A stretch of 64,000 nucleotides of DNA from Paracraurococcus lichenis (GTDB taxonomy: Bacteria > Pseudomonadota > Alphaproteobacteria > Acetobacterales > Acetobacteraceae): the NCBI RefSeq assembly GCF_030657435.1, contig NZ_JAUTWS010000016.1, forward strand, positions 62,001-126,000. Direction: 5' to 3'. The notes below the pieces were generated by a model. It made no database searches. It saw only the letters and a list, made by a program, of their open reading frames with translations, and was not told the DNA's origin. Both the position numbers and the translations under genes were made by a program. Positions within the stretch are counted from its first letter, which is position 1. The number at the start of each line of letters is the position of its first letter. Of the stretch, positions 8,583 through 16,687 are shown in pieces.

Positions 8583-8765
8583 TCAGCCCGCGCGGCGGAG
8601 GGCGACCACCGCGGCGGCGAGGCCGCTGGCAAGCGAGACGGCGCCAAGGGCGGGCGCGGCCAACAGCGCCGCGGGCGCCATGGCGGCCGCCGGGCCGAGC
8701 GCCAGCCCCACCGAGGCGAGCCCGCCGAGGGCGGCGAGGACGGCGAGGAAGCACAGGGCGATCAT
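8583..8765 (-). CDS. Small membrane protein, 60 residues
   Basis: The product is almost entirely hydrophobic, with two likely membrane helices (MIALCFLAVLAALGGLASVG and a second over LLAAPALGAVSLASGLAAAV) and a short basic end, LRRAG. The start at 8765 is supported by GGAGGAG about 10 bases upstream; the same frame stays open to 9029 but that part is Arg/Pro-rich and unlikely to be translated. No family is recognised. It converges with the barrel protein gene. Confidence 0.6.
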   Translation of the reverse strand: MIALCFLAVLAALGGLASVGLALGPAAAMAPAALLAAPALGAVSLASGLAAAVVALRRAG

Positions 8766-9044
8766 GGATCGGGTTCTCCTCCGATGGCTGCGGCGGCCGT
8801 CCCGGCCAGGAGGGGCGGCTGCCACGATGATGCCATCATTTGGCCCCGGTTCACCACAATTGCGACCGCTCCGCCTGTGCGGCGCATCACAGGCGAAGCG
8901 AATGTGACTGATTGACGGCAGCACGGGCGGCAGCGCCATCCCGCCCCGCCCGCAACGCGCGGGCCAGCACGGACGGCCCGGTCGGGGCGCGCCGCCGCCG
9001 CGCAGGAAGGACCGGCGATGGTCACCCATCGCCGGCCCCCGGCA

Positions 9045-10028
9045 TCACCGGGTCTGCTGGATGGCCGAGAGCAGCCAGGGACCGCCCTGGGTGCGGGTGA
9101 AGGTCCAGAGCTCCGTCACCGTCTGCCGGCGGGCGGGATCACCCTCCACCACCGCGCCGTCGCTGACGCGGCGCGTGACGTCGATCTGGGAGAAGCGCAT
9201 GGCGACCGTCGCGAAGTCCCGCGCGCCCTCCCGCCAGGCCTCGGCCAGGTCGCCCTTCTCGAGCACGGTGTCGCGCGTCTCGTTCTTCCAGCCGCGGCTG
9301 GCGAGGTCGCGCAGGTCATTGCCGAAATACGCCATCATCTCCGGCGTGGCGACGCCGCGCATGGCGCGCTCATCCTGGCGCGACCAGGCCTCGTTCACCG
9401 TGAGCAGGGCACGCTCGAAGGCCTGGAAATCGGCCGGGGTGAGCTGGATGGGCTCGCCCGCCGCGGCGCCGCCGCCACCGCCATAGGACGGCCGCGGGCC
9501 GTGGCCGATGTTGTCCTGCGCCTGGCGCGCCATGCCGCCCGGGGCGCCGGCATAGGCCGGCTGCCCCTGGCGCCGGCGGAACCAGCCGAGCGCGAAGCGG
9601 ACCAGCAGCACGACCAGCCCGATCTGCAGCAGCAGGCCGAGGAAGCTGCCGAAGCCGGTGAAGCCGCCGAACAGGCCATGGCCGAAGAGCAGCCCGCCGA
9701 GGCCCGTGCCGATCAGGCCGCCGAGCAGGCCGGCCATGAAGGGGCTGCGGGAGAAGAAGCCGCCCGCCGGGTTGGGCTGGCCGATCGGCGGCCGCTGATA
9801 GGGCGAGGGCTGGGCATAGGGCGCATTCGGCCGCGAGGGCTCGGTCCAGCTCCGCTGCATGGGCGCGGCGGTGCCCGGGGCGGTCTGGGTGGAGGGCGGC
9901 GGGCTATAGGTGCGGGAGCCGCGGCTGCCGCTGGAGAAGCCGCCGCCCGGCCGCGCATCGGCCAGCGCCGGCGCGAGCGCGAGAGCCGCGGCGGCGAAGG
10001 CCGCGAGCAGGAAGGACGGTCGACGCAT
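9045..10028 (-). CDS. Tim44-domain (import inner membrane translocase-like) protein
   Basis: A 327-residue protein with a signal or anchor sequence (MRRPSFLLAAFAAAALALAPALADA), a Gly/Ser/Pro-rich linker to about residue 90, then a glycine-rich hydrophobic region (GLLGGLIGTGLGGLLFG and LGLLLQIGLVVLLVRFALGWF) and a C-terminal Tim44 domain of about 150 residues (LTPADFQAFERALLTVNEAWSRQD onward). Bacterial Tim44-like proteins with this layout are membrane-anchored with a lipid- or protein-binding C-terminal domain; function in bacteria is poorly defined. ATG at 10028 is chosen; an ATG 21 bases upstream is also possible. It is divergent from the binding-protein gene at 10189. Confidence 0.87.
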   Translation of the reverse strand: MRRPSFLLAAFAAAALALAPALADARPGGGFSSGSRGSRTYSPPPSTQTAPGTAAPMQRSWTEPSRPNAPYAQPSPYQRPPIGQPNPAGGFFSRSPFMAGLLGGLIGTGLGGLLFGHGLFGGFTGFGSFLGLLLQIGLVVLLVRFALGWFRRRQGQPAYAGAPGGMARQAQDNIGHGPRPSYGGGGGAAAGEPIQLTPADFQAFERALLTVNEAWSRQDERAMRGVATPEMMAYFGNDLRDLASRGWKNETRDTVLEKGDLAEAWREGARDFATVAMRFSQIDVTRRVSDGAVVEGDPARRQTVTELWTFTRTQGGPWLLSAIQQTR

Positions 10029-10188
10029 GGTCTGGGGTTTCTCCGGCATCATCTTACTTGGTTGCAATATAGGGAAGCGCAGGGACGATTGCGACGGTTC
10101 CCTGTGCCCCCGCCGGATGGCGGATGCGGCCGGTTGCGCCGGGGCCGGCGGCACCGCAGGCTGGCGCGAACCGCCCGGGAGACCTCGC

Positions 10189-11775
10189 ATGATCCGACGC
10201 CTCGCCCTGGCCGCGGCCTGTGCCGCGCCGCTGCTCGCCACCCCCGCCGCCGCCCAGACCGCGCCGAAGCCCTTCCGCTTCGCCACCGCGACCGATGCCG
10301 CGACGCTCGACCCGCATGCGACCAACGCGCTGTTTACCTATCTGGTGGTGTCCCAGGTCTACGAGCCGCTGACGCATCGCGGCGACGACCTGAAGCTGCA
10401 TCCGGGCCTGGCGGTGCGCTGGGAGCAGGTGGAGCCGACCCGCTGGCGCTTCCACCTGCGCGACGGCGTGCGGTTCAGCGGCGGCGAGAGCTTCGAGGCC
10501 GAGGACGCCGCCTTCTCCATCGGCCGCGCCCGGGCGCCGACCAGCAATTACGGCATCTACGTCGATACGGTCGCGGGCACCGAGGTGGTGGACCGCCTGA
10601 CGCTCGACGTCCTCACCCGCGCGCCGGACGCCACCATCCCGGACAAGATGAGCCGCGTGCTGATCATGGACAAGGGCTGGGCGGAGGCGAACCGCAGCGC
10701 CGTGCCGCAGAATTTCGGCCAGAAGGAGGAAACCTTCGCCAGCCGCAACACCAACGGGACCGGGCCCTTCGTGATCGCCCGCCGGGAGGTCGACCAGCGC
10801 ACCGTCATGACCCGCAACCCCGCCTGGTGGGGCATCGAGGCCAAGGCGGCGACCGGCAACGTCACGGAGTTCCACTATATCGTCCTCGCCTCCGACGCGA
10901 CGCGGGTCGCCGCCCTGCTCTCGGGCGAGGTGGACATGGTGCATGTCGTCCCCAGCCAGGACGTGGAGCGGATCAAGCGGAACGACCGGCTGCGGGTGCT
11001 CGAGGGCCAGGAGAACCGCACCGTCTTCATCGCCATGAACCAGGAGGCGGAGGAGCTTGCGTCGAGCGACGTGAAGGGCCGCAATCCCTTCAAGGACCTC
11101 CGCGTCCGGCAGGCGATCGCGCAGGCGGTGGATGTCGAGACGCTGAAGCGTCGCACCCTGCGCGGCCAGGCGGTGCCGACCGGCTCGATGTGGACGCAGT
11201 TCGTGAACGGCTGGTCGCAGGACCTCGACAGGCGGCTGCCCTATGACCGCGACCGCGCCCGGGCGCTGCTGGCCGAGGCGGGCTATCCCAACGGCTTCAC
11301 CACCACGCTGGACTGCCCGGTCGGCACCTATGACGAGGCCTGCCAGGCGATCGTCGCCATGCTGGCGCAGGTCGGCATCAAGGCGAGCCTGAACCTGGTG
11401 CCGAACACGGTCTTCCTCGGCCGGCTGCAGCGGCGGGAGGCGCAGTTCTACGTGCTCTCCTGGGGCGTGCCGACCTTCGATGCGCTCTACACGCTGCGCG
11501 CCGTTATGGCCTCGCGCAGCATGGCCGGCAGCGCGAGCTGGAATGTCGGCGGCTATTCCAATGCCGAGTTCGACGCGCTGGTGCGGCGGGTGGAGACGGA
11601 GGCCGACCCGGAGGCGCGGCGCGGCCTGATCCGGCAGGCGCATGCCCTGCACAATGCCGAGCTCGGCCATATCCCGCTCTACCACATGATGATCCCCTGG
11701 GCGGTGCGGCAGGGCGTGCAGGTGACGCACCGCGCCGACAACCAGGTGCAGGTGCGCGAGATCCGGGTGGACTGA
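10189..11775 (+). CDS. ABC transporter substrate-binding protein, family 5 (peptide/nickel type)
   Basis: A 528-residue periplasmic protein with a signal peptide (about 1-23, ending ATPAAAQ) and the SBP family 5 fold: ATDAATLDPHATNALFTY near the N-terminus, VYEPLTHRG, WRFHLRDGVRFSGGE, GTGPFVI, and DLRVRQAIAQAVD in the central signature. Such proteins deliver oligopeptides, glutathione, opines or similar ligands to an ABC permease. No permease or ATPase genes are nearby, so the ligand is unknown. GGGAGA lies 7 bases before the ATG. A strong hairpin (11820-11860) follows the stop codon. Confidence 0.92.
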   Translation: MIRRLALAAACAAPLLATPAAAQTAPKPFRFATATDAATLDPHATNALFTYLVVSQVYEPLTHRGDDLKLHPGLAVRWEQVEPTRWRFHLRDGVRFSGGESFEAEDAAFSIGRARAPTSNYGIYVDTVAGTEVVDRLTLDVLTRAPDATIPDKMSRVLIMDKGWAEANRSAVPQNFGQKEETFASRNTNGTGPFVIARREVDQRTVMTRNPAWWGIEAKAATGNVTEFHYIVLASDATRVAALLSGEVDMVHVVPSQDVERIKRNDRLRVLEGQENRTVFIAMNQEAEELASSDVKGRNPFKDLRVRQAIAQAVDVETLKRRTLRGQAVPTGSMWTQFVNGWSQDLDRRLPYDRDRARALLAEAGYPNGFTTTLDCPVGTYDEACQAIVAMLAQVGIKASLNLVPNTVFLGRLQRREAQFYVLSWGVPTFDALYTLRAVMASRSMAGSASWNVGGYSNAEFDALVRRVETEADPEARRGLIRQAHALHNAELGHIPLYHMMIPWAVRQGVQVTHRADNQVQVREIRVD

Positions 11776-11819
11776 CGCGCGCCGAGGACCGGAGCCCTTC
11801 GACGCCTGCGCCCGACGGC

Positions 11820-11860
11820 GCGGCGGGCGTCCAAGACAGTGCCTTGGACCGGCCCGCCGC
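11820..11860 (+). terminator. Strong hairpin downstream of the family-5 binding protein gene
   Basis: GCGGCGGGC plus GTCCAAG (11820-11835) pair with CTTGGAC plus GCCCGCCGC (11843-11860) around a 7-base loop, interrupted by a 2-base bulge. The 16 base pairs make this very stable. It starts 44 bases after the stop at 11775. A run of T is missing, so it may act as a Rho-assisted or mRNA-protecting structure. Confidence 0.5.
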
Positions 11861-11980
11861 ACCGGGCAGCGGCCGTGCCGGCCTCCCCGGCCCGGACGGG
11901 TGAGCGAGGTGTAACCGGCCCCGGCCCGAACCGCCGCGGCAGCGCCAGCGTTGGCGGGCCGCCGATCCCGGAGCCGTCGC

Positions 11981-13228
11981 ATGTCCAGCCCTTCCGTCCC
12001 CGGCGCCCGCGCGCTGGACGCGCTGAACTTCGCCCTCGCCGATGTCCGCGACGGGCTCGGGCCCTATCTCGCGGTCTATCTGCTGGCGCAGGGCTGGGAC
12101 CAGGCCGCCACCGGCCTGGTGCTGGCCGTCTCCGGCATCGCCGGGCTGCTGGCGCAGGCCCCGGCCGGCGCGCTGGTGGATGCGGTGGCGGCGCGGCGGA
12201 CGGTCATCGCCGTGGCGGCACTGATGGTCACCGCGGCCTGCCTGCTGATCCCGCTCTTCCCCGGCTTCTGGCCGGTCGCGGCGCTGCAGGCCGGCAGCGG
12301 CATGGCCGCCGCGGTCTTCCCGCCGGCCATCGCCGGCCTCACGCTCGGGCTGGCGGGGCGCGCCGCCTTCGCCCGCCGCACCGGCCGGAACGAGGCCTGG
12401 AACCACGCCGGCAATGCCGTCGCCGCCGCGGCGGCGGGCGGCCTCTCGCTCTGGTTCGGGCCGGTCGCGGTGTTCTGGCTGCTCGGCGGCATGGCGCTGG
12501 CCAGCCTCGCGGCCGCCTTCGCCATCCCGGCGGAGCGGATCGACCCGGCGCTGGCCCGCGGCGCCGATGACGGCGGGCAGGCTGGGGGCGCCTCCGCCTG
12601 GCGGGTGCTGGCGACCTGCCGGCCACTGCTGGTCTTCGCCCTCTGCGTCGCGCTGTTCCACCTGGCCAATGCGGCGATGCTGCCGCTGGTCGGGCAGAAG
12701 CTGGCGCAGCAGGACCTGAAGCAGGGCACGGCGCTGATGTCGGCCTGCATCGTCGCGGCGCAGCTCGTCATGGTGCCGATGGCCGCGCTCGCCGGCGCGA
12801 AGGCGGAGGCATGGGGGCGGAAGCCGCTCTTCCTCGCGGGCTTCGCGGTGCTGGCGCTGCGCGGCTGGCTCTACACGCTCTCGGACGATGCCTGGTGGCT
12901 GGTCGGCGTGCAGTGCCTGGACGGGGTCGGCGCCGGGCTGTTCGGCGCGCTGATGCCGATGATCGTGGCCGACCTGACGAAGGGGACCGGGCATTTCGGC
13001 GCCGGTCTCGGCGCGGTCGCGACCGCGCAGGGGATCGGCGCCTCGCTCTCCAATGCCGCGGCCGGCTGGGTGGTGGTGCAGGCCGGCTATTCCGCTGCCT
13101 TCCTCGCGCTCGCCGCAACGGCCGCCGCCGGCGCGCTGCTGTTCTGGCAGGCGATGCCGGAGACGGCGCGCGACGCGGTCACGCCTGCCGCAGCGAATCC
13201 AGCGTCGTCTGCTTCTCCAACTCGCTGA
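11981..13228 (+). CDS. MFS transporter
   Basis: A 415-residue major facilitator protein with about 12 predicted membrane helices. The N-terminal half has the loop 2-3 pattern AGALVDAVAARR, related to the MFS signature, and the second half repeats the topology (AGAKAEAWGRKPLFLAGF). NFALADVRDGLGPYLAVYLLAQGWDQA at the start is like MFS proteins of unknown substrate in proteobacteria. ATG at 11981 is preferred to one 30 bases upstream because the extra residues are Arg/Ser-rich. The 3' end overlaps the convergent small gene at 13179-13228 by 50 bases. Confidence 0.88.
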   Translation: MSSPSVPGARALDALNFALADVRDGLGPYLAVYLLAQGWDQAATGLVLAVSGIAGLLAQAPAGALVDAVAARRTVIAVAALMVTAACLLIPLFPGFWPVAALQAGSGMAAAVFPPAIAGLTLGLAGRAAFARRTGRNEAWNHAGNAVAAAAAGGLSLWFGPVAVFWLLGGMALASLAAAFAIPAERIDPALARGADDGGQAGGASAWRVLATCRPLLVFALCVALFHLANAAMLPLVGQKLAQQDLKQGTALMSACIVAAQLVMVPMAALAGAKAEAWGRKPLFLAGFAVLALRGWLYTLSDDAWWLVGVQCLDGVGAGLFGALMPMIVADLTKGTGHFGAGLGAVATAQGIGASLSNAAAGWVVVQAGYSAAFLALAATAAAGALLFWQAMPETARDAVTPAAANPASSASPTR

Positions 13229-13586
13229 ACGGGACCATCTGCGTCCAGACCGCGCGTGCCCAGACGCGGGCGGCACGGCCGAGGCGCATCAGGTCGTGTT
13301 CGTCGAGGTCCTCGACGAAGCCGGCGAGCGGCTCCTCCTCATCCTCCCAGCCCGCGGCGACGTCCACCACGACCGCCATCGCCTCGAGCGCCGCGTCGTC
13401 GAAGTCGCCCGCCTGGAAGGCGCCCATCTCCACCAGCTCCGGCACCTGATGGGCGGTGACGACGGCGAGGGTGGCCATGTCCCGCGGCGGCAGCGCCCCC
13501 TCCTCGTCCGCGACGAGTTCGGCGAGGGCGGCGATCGCCTCCCGCTCCATCTGCTCGCGCGCCTTGCGCCAGTCCCTGACCGCCAT
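13179..13586 (-). CDS. Hypothetical protein, acidic, 135 residues
   Basis: No family is recognised. The product starts MAVRDWRKAREQMERE with a helical N-terminus, is rich in Glu/Asp (GWEDEEEPLAGFVEDLDEHD) and ends with a basic/amphipathic region. No signal peptide or membrane segment is seen, so it is probably cytoplasmic. A good Shine-Dalgarno (GGGAGGG) precedes the ATG at 13586. Its 3' end overlaps the 3' end of the MFS gene by 50 bases on the opposite strand. A short copy of the dispersed 63-bp repeat (13607-13669) lies directly upstream, where its promoter should be. Confidence 0.7.
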   Translation of the reverse strand: MAVRDWRKAREQMEREAIAALAELVADEEGALPPRDMATLAVVTAHQVPELVEMGAFQAGDFDDAALEAMAVVVDVAAGWEDEEEPLAGFVEDLDEHDLMRLGRAARVWARAVWTQMVPFSELEKQTTLDSLRQA

Positions 13587-13606
13587 TGCCCCTGCCCTCC
13601 CGTGCC

Positions 13607-13669
13607 GCCTTGCATGTTGGGCGAGCCGATTCAGACCTCCGGGCCATCCGGCCCTTCGGTCATCGGCAC
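13607..13669 (+). repeat. Single short (63-bp) copy of the 102/63-bp repeat family
   Basis: This stretch beginning GCCTTGCATGTTGGGCGAG is almost identical to the third, short unit of the tandem array at 18099-18365, differing at only a few bases, and lacks the 39-bp hairpin insert of the long units. Here it lies in the upstream region of the small gene ending at 13586, about 4.4 kb from the array. The remaining gap to 13874 holds a second short dispersed motif (13708-13740) and nothing else recognised. Confidence 0.8.
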
Positions 13670-13707
13670 GCCTCAACAGGGCGGCCGCGCGCCCGGTTCC
13701 GGCGCGG

Positions 13708-13740
13708 CTATAGGGCGGATCGCCGGCGGCCGGAAACGCC
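13708..13740 (+). repeat. Dispersed short motif, GCGGATCGCCG...GGCCGGAAACGCC type
   Basis: The motif is shared with 21183-21213 over about 30 bases (CTA-N-AG-GC-GATCGCCG, then GGCCGGAAACGCC), and its first half recurs at 19738-19754. All copies are at gene ends or between genes. It may be a small intergenic repeat; no function can be assigned. Confidence 0.4.
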
Positions 13741-13874
13741 TGGGGCCGTGCATCGGTCCATCCGTCGAAGGCCGGCGGCGCCGTCATCCGGGCGCGGCGG
13801 CGGTGGGCCCAGGCCGGCATTGCCTCCGGCCTGGTGCGCGACCGCGCGCCGACCTGCCCGCGATCCGGCCGGCA

Positions 13875-15017
13875 TCACGCCGCGGCGCGGGCCGCGGCCC
13901 GGCCCGCGCCGCCGGGCGCGCGCCGCGCCAGCGCGCGGCCGAGCCAGATGGAGGGCCGCTCCGCCAGGTGGAACAGCACCCAGGCGAAGAGCAGGGAGGC
14001 CAGCACCGCCCCGGCCAGCACGCACCAGAGCGGCCAGGCGGGCGGCGCGAGGTGCAGCGCGGCCAGGATCACCGGCACATGCACGAGGTAGAGGCTGAAG
14101 GAGACCTTCCCCAGCCAGGCGACCGGACGCCAGGCCAGCACCGCCTGCGCGCGGGCCGAGGCGAGGACCAGCGCGATGAGCAGCGCGGCGCCGAGGCCGT
14201 TCATCAGGTCGAGCGACAGCGCCGGCCCCGGGGCCAGCCAGCGCCAGTTCAGCAGCAGGTAGCAGAGCGCCCAGAGGCCGAGCCGCGGGCCGCGCGGCAG
14301 CGCCGCGATGCGCGCCGGCAGGCCCGGTCCCGCCTGCGCCAGCAGCACGCCGGCCATGAAATGCGGGAGGAAGAGCAGGGGCGAGATCCAGCCCATGCCC
14401 GTCAGCCGGTACTCCGCCGCCGCCATCACGGCGCAGAGCAGGCTGACGAGGAGCGCGAGGCCCGGCCCCGCCGCGGCGAGCATCACCAGCAGCGGGAAGA
14501 CCAGCGAGACGCGCCATTCGTAGTGCAGCGACCAGAGCGGGCTGTTGAGCCCATAGGGCTGCGCGACCAGCAGGGCGTGCGAGAGGACGCCGCCCGGCGT
14601 CACCTCGCCCGTCCACTGGCCATTGGCCCAGGCGCTCCAGCCCGGGTGCGGCGCCGGGTCGAGCAGCGCAACCAGCAGCGCCACCGGGAGCATGACGAGG
14701 ATGCAGGGCAGCAGCAGGCGGCAGGCGCGGCGGATGACGAAGGGCAGCCAGGGCTGCGGCCCGCGCAGGAAGGCCTGCGCCAGGACATAGCCGCTTAGGA
14801 CGAAGAAGAGCAGCACGGCCTCCCGCCCGCTCCAGAACAGGCTGGGCGGCGTCAGCGTCAGCAGCGCGACGGCGACGGGGTCCTGCGCCGTCCGGAAGAA
14901 GGGGACGCCCTTGTCGGCGAGGGTCTCGCACAGGTCGGGATAGACGAGGAGGCAGTGATAGATGACGACCGCGAAGGCCGCGACGCCCCGCAGGGAGTCG
15001 AGCGCGTGGATACGAAT
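13875..15017 (-). CDS. Acyltransferase family 3 membrane protein; start codon disrupted
   Basis: This is an acyltransferase-3 (AT3) integral membrane protein, a family that O-acylates polysaccharides or lipids. The N-terminal signature is encoded up to about 15011 (RIHALDSLRGVAAFAVVIYH), followed by LFFVLSGYVLA and about ten hydrophobic helices to an Ala/Arg-rich end, about 380 residues in all. No ATG, GTG or TTG precedes the signature in this frame after a TAA; only ATT at 15017 is available. An ATG at 15061 is out of frame by one base, with a run of six G between them; seven G would join the two. A GTG at 14816 would leave a truncated protein lacking the first helix and catalytic region. 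Confidence 0.75.
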   Translation of the reverse strand: MRIHALDSLRGVAAFAVVIYHCLLVYPDLCETLADKGVPFFRTAQDPVAVALLTLTPPSLFWSGREAVLLFFVLSGYVLAQAFLRGPQPWLPFVIRRACRLLLPCILVMLPVALLVALLDPAPHPGWSAWANGQWTGEVTPGGVLSHALLVAQPYGLNSPLWSLHYEWRVSLVFPLLVMLAAAGPGLALLVSLLCAVMAAAEYRLTGMGWISPLLFLPHFMAGVLLAQAGPGLPARIAALPRGPRLGLWALCYLLLNWRWLAPGPALSLDLMNGLGAALLIALVLASARAQAVLAWRPVAWLGKVSFSLYLVHVPVILAALHLAPPAWPLWCVLAGAVLASLLFAWVLFHLAERPSIWLGRALARRAPGGAGRAAARAAA

Positions 15018-15188
15018 TGGGCGATCCCCCCGGCTTGAGGTGGCGGGCCCTGGCGGCCCATTGTCCCTGCCGGAAGATTAGGAGCGTCCGCCTGTACCCG
15101 CAGGTAACGCCCGCGGGGGATCACGCGGTTTCCAGGCGGACCGATCCGGTTCTCGGTCGCAGAAAATGTAAAACAACCTAACTTACGA

Positions 15189-15219
15189 AAGAAGCGCGCG
15201 TCGAAACCACGTGCTTCTT
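15189..15219 (-). terminator. Hairpin terminator of the pmbA transcript
   Basis: AAGAAGCGCG (15189-15198) pairs with CGTGCTTCTT (15210-15219), nine of ten Watson-Crick pairs plus one G-U, around an 11-base loop. Read on the minus strand it lies about 40 bases after the pmbA stop and is followed by a T-containing stretch. It separates pmbA from the acyltransferase gene. Confidence 0.5.
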
Positions 15220-15260
15220 CTGTCCGCGCCCGGGGCTGACGGGCCTTCTTCTACAAAGGC

Positions 15261-16601
15261 TCAGCCGCCGGCCATGGTGAGCCCCTCGACCCGGATCGTC
15301 GGACTGTCGGTGCCGCGGCGGAATTGCAGGTCGTCGGCCGGGGTCAGCTCCAGCAGCATGTCCTTCACGTTGCCGGCGATGGTGATCTCGCTGACCGGTT
15401 CGGCCAGCGCGCCGTCGCGGATCATGAAGCCAGCGGCGCCGCGGCTGTAGTCGCCGGTCACGCCGTTGACGCCCATGCCGATCAGCTCGGTGACGTAGAG
15501 ACCCTCGCGGATATCGGCCATCAGCGCTTCCGGGGTCAGCCTGCCCGGCTCCAGCCAGAGATTGGTGGTGGAGGGCGAGGGCGGGCCGCCCGTGCCGCGG
15601 CTGGCATGGCCGGTGGAGACCATGCCGAGCTGGCGGGCGCTGCGCCAGTCCAGCACCCAGGTCGTCAGGATGCCGTCCTCGACGATGGCGCGGCGGGTGC
15701 CCTGCATGCCCTCGCCGTCGAAGGGGCGGCTGCGGAGCCCCCGCCGGCGCGTCGGGTCGTCCACCAGCGTGAGCCCCGCCGCCATGACGCGCTGGCCCAG
15801 CTTGTCCCGCAGGAAGGAGGTGCCGCGGGCGACGGCGGCGCCGTTGATGGCGCCGGTGAGATGCCCGAGCAGCGAGGCGGCGACGCGCGGATCGTAGACG
15901 ACGGGGATGCGCGCGGTCTTCGGCCGGCGCGGGTTGAGGCGGGCGACCGCCTTCTCCGCGGCGCGGCGGCCGAGCATGGCCGCGTCCTCGAGGTCGGCGA
16001 GGTGGACCGTGCTGGAATAGTCGTAGTCGCGCTCCATCCCGGTCCCCTGCCCCGCCAGCGCGGTGACGGAGACGGAGTGGCTGGTGCGGACATACTCGCC
16101 GGCGAAGCCGTTGCTGGCCGCGAGCGCGATGGCGTAGCGGCCCCAGCCGGCCTCGGCGCCCTCGGAATTGGTCACGCCCTGGACGGCGAGCGCCGCCTCC
16201 TCGGCGGCGGCGGCGCGGGCGATCAGGTCCTCGGCGGTCGGCTCGGCGGCGTCGGCGAGGTCGAGGTCGACGGTGGTGAGGCCGTCCGGCGCATCGGCAA
16301 GGCCGGTGAAGGGATCCTCCGGCACCACGCGGGCCATGGCGACGGCGCGCTCGGCCAGGGCGGCGAAGCCCTTGGGCGAGGGATCGGTCGAGGAGACGAT
16401 CGCCTGCCGAAGTTGCCCCCCTTGGCCGACGAAGACGCGCAGCCCGAGGTCGAAGCCCTCGGCGCGCTCGAGCTGCTCGATCTTGCCGAGGCGGCGGGAG
16501 ACGGAGAGCGAGGCGTTGCTGACCAGGATGGCGTCGGCGGCATCGGCGCCGGCCTTCCGCGCGGCGGCGACGAGGTCCTGCAGGGTATCGACGTGGGACA
16601 T
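15261..16601 (-). CDS. pmbA: TldD/PmbA family metallopeptidase (PmbA)
   Basis: PmbA (TldE) pairs with TldD to form a zinc-dependent peptidase that, in enterobacteria, matures microcin B17 and degrades CcdA antitoxin. The 446-residue product has the typical three regions: an N-terminal domain (MSHVDTLQDLVAAARKAGADAADA), a middle with ALAASNGFAGEYVRTSHSVSV, and the C-terminal GLYVTELIGMGVNGVTGDYSRGAAGF motif characteristic of PmbA. It follows an M16 peptidase gene on the same strand, separated by an 83-base gap filled with two GC hairpins. No tldD is in the window. Confidence 0.93.
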   Translation of the reverse strand: MSHVDTLQDLVAAARKAGADAADAILVSNASLSVSRRLGKIEQLERAEGFDLGLRVFVGQGGQLRQAIVSSTDPSPKGFAALAERAVAMARVVPEDPFTGLADAPDGLTTVDLDLADAAEPTAEDLIARAAAAEEAALAVQGVTNSEGAEAGWGRYAIALAASNGFAGEYVRTSHSVSVTALAGQGTGMERDYDYSSTVHLADLEDAAMLGRRAAEKAVARLNPRRPKTARIPVVYDPRVAASLLGHLTGAINGAAVARGTSFLRDKLGQRVMAAGLTLVDDPTRRRGLRSRPFDGEGMQGTRRAIVEDGILTTWVLDWRSARQLGMVSTGHASRGTGGPPSPSTTNLWLEPGRLTPEALMADIREGLYVTELIGMGVNGVTGDYSRGAAGFMIRDGALAEPVSEITIAGNVKDMLLELTPADDLQFRRGTDSPTIRVEGLTMAGG

Positions 16602-16617
16602 GGGATCTCCCGAGACT

Positions 16618-16687
16618 CAGGCCGGGGTCCGGGGCCAGGCTCCTGGCCCCGGCGGGGGAGCGCGAGGGGGCAGCGCCCCCTCGCTCA
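16618..16687 (-). repeat. GGGGCC hairpin repeat, copy A (two hairpins)
   Basis: Two perfect stems lie in tandem: 16629-16639 with 16642-16652 (11 bp, 2-base loop) and 1662-base-region 16662-16671 with 16675-16684 (10 bp, 3-base loop). On the minus strand the sequence begins at the stop codon of the M16 gene and is clearly related to copy B at 45494-45560 along its whole length, and in its second half to copy C at 29279-29310. It likely ends or attenuates the M16 transcript before pmbA. Confidence 0.7.
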
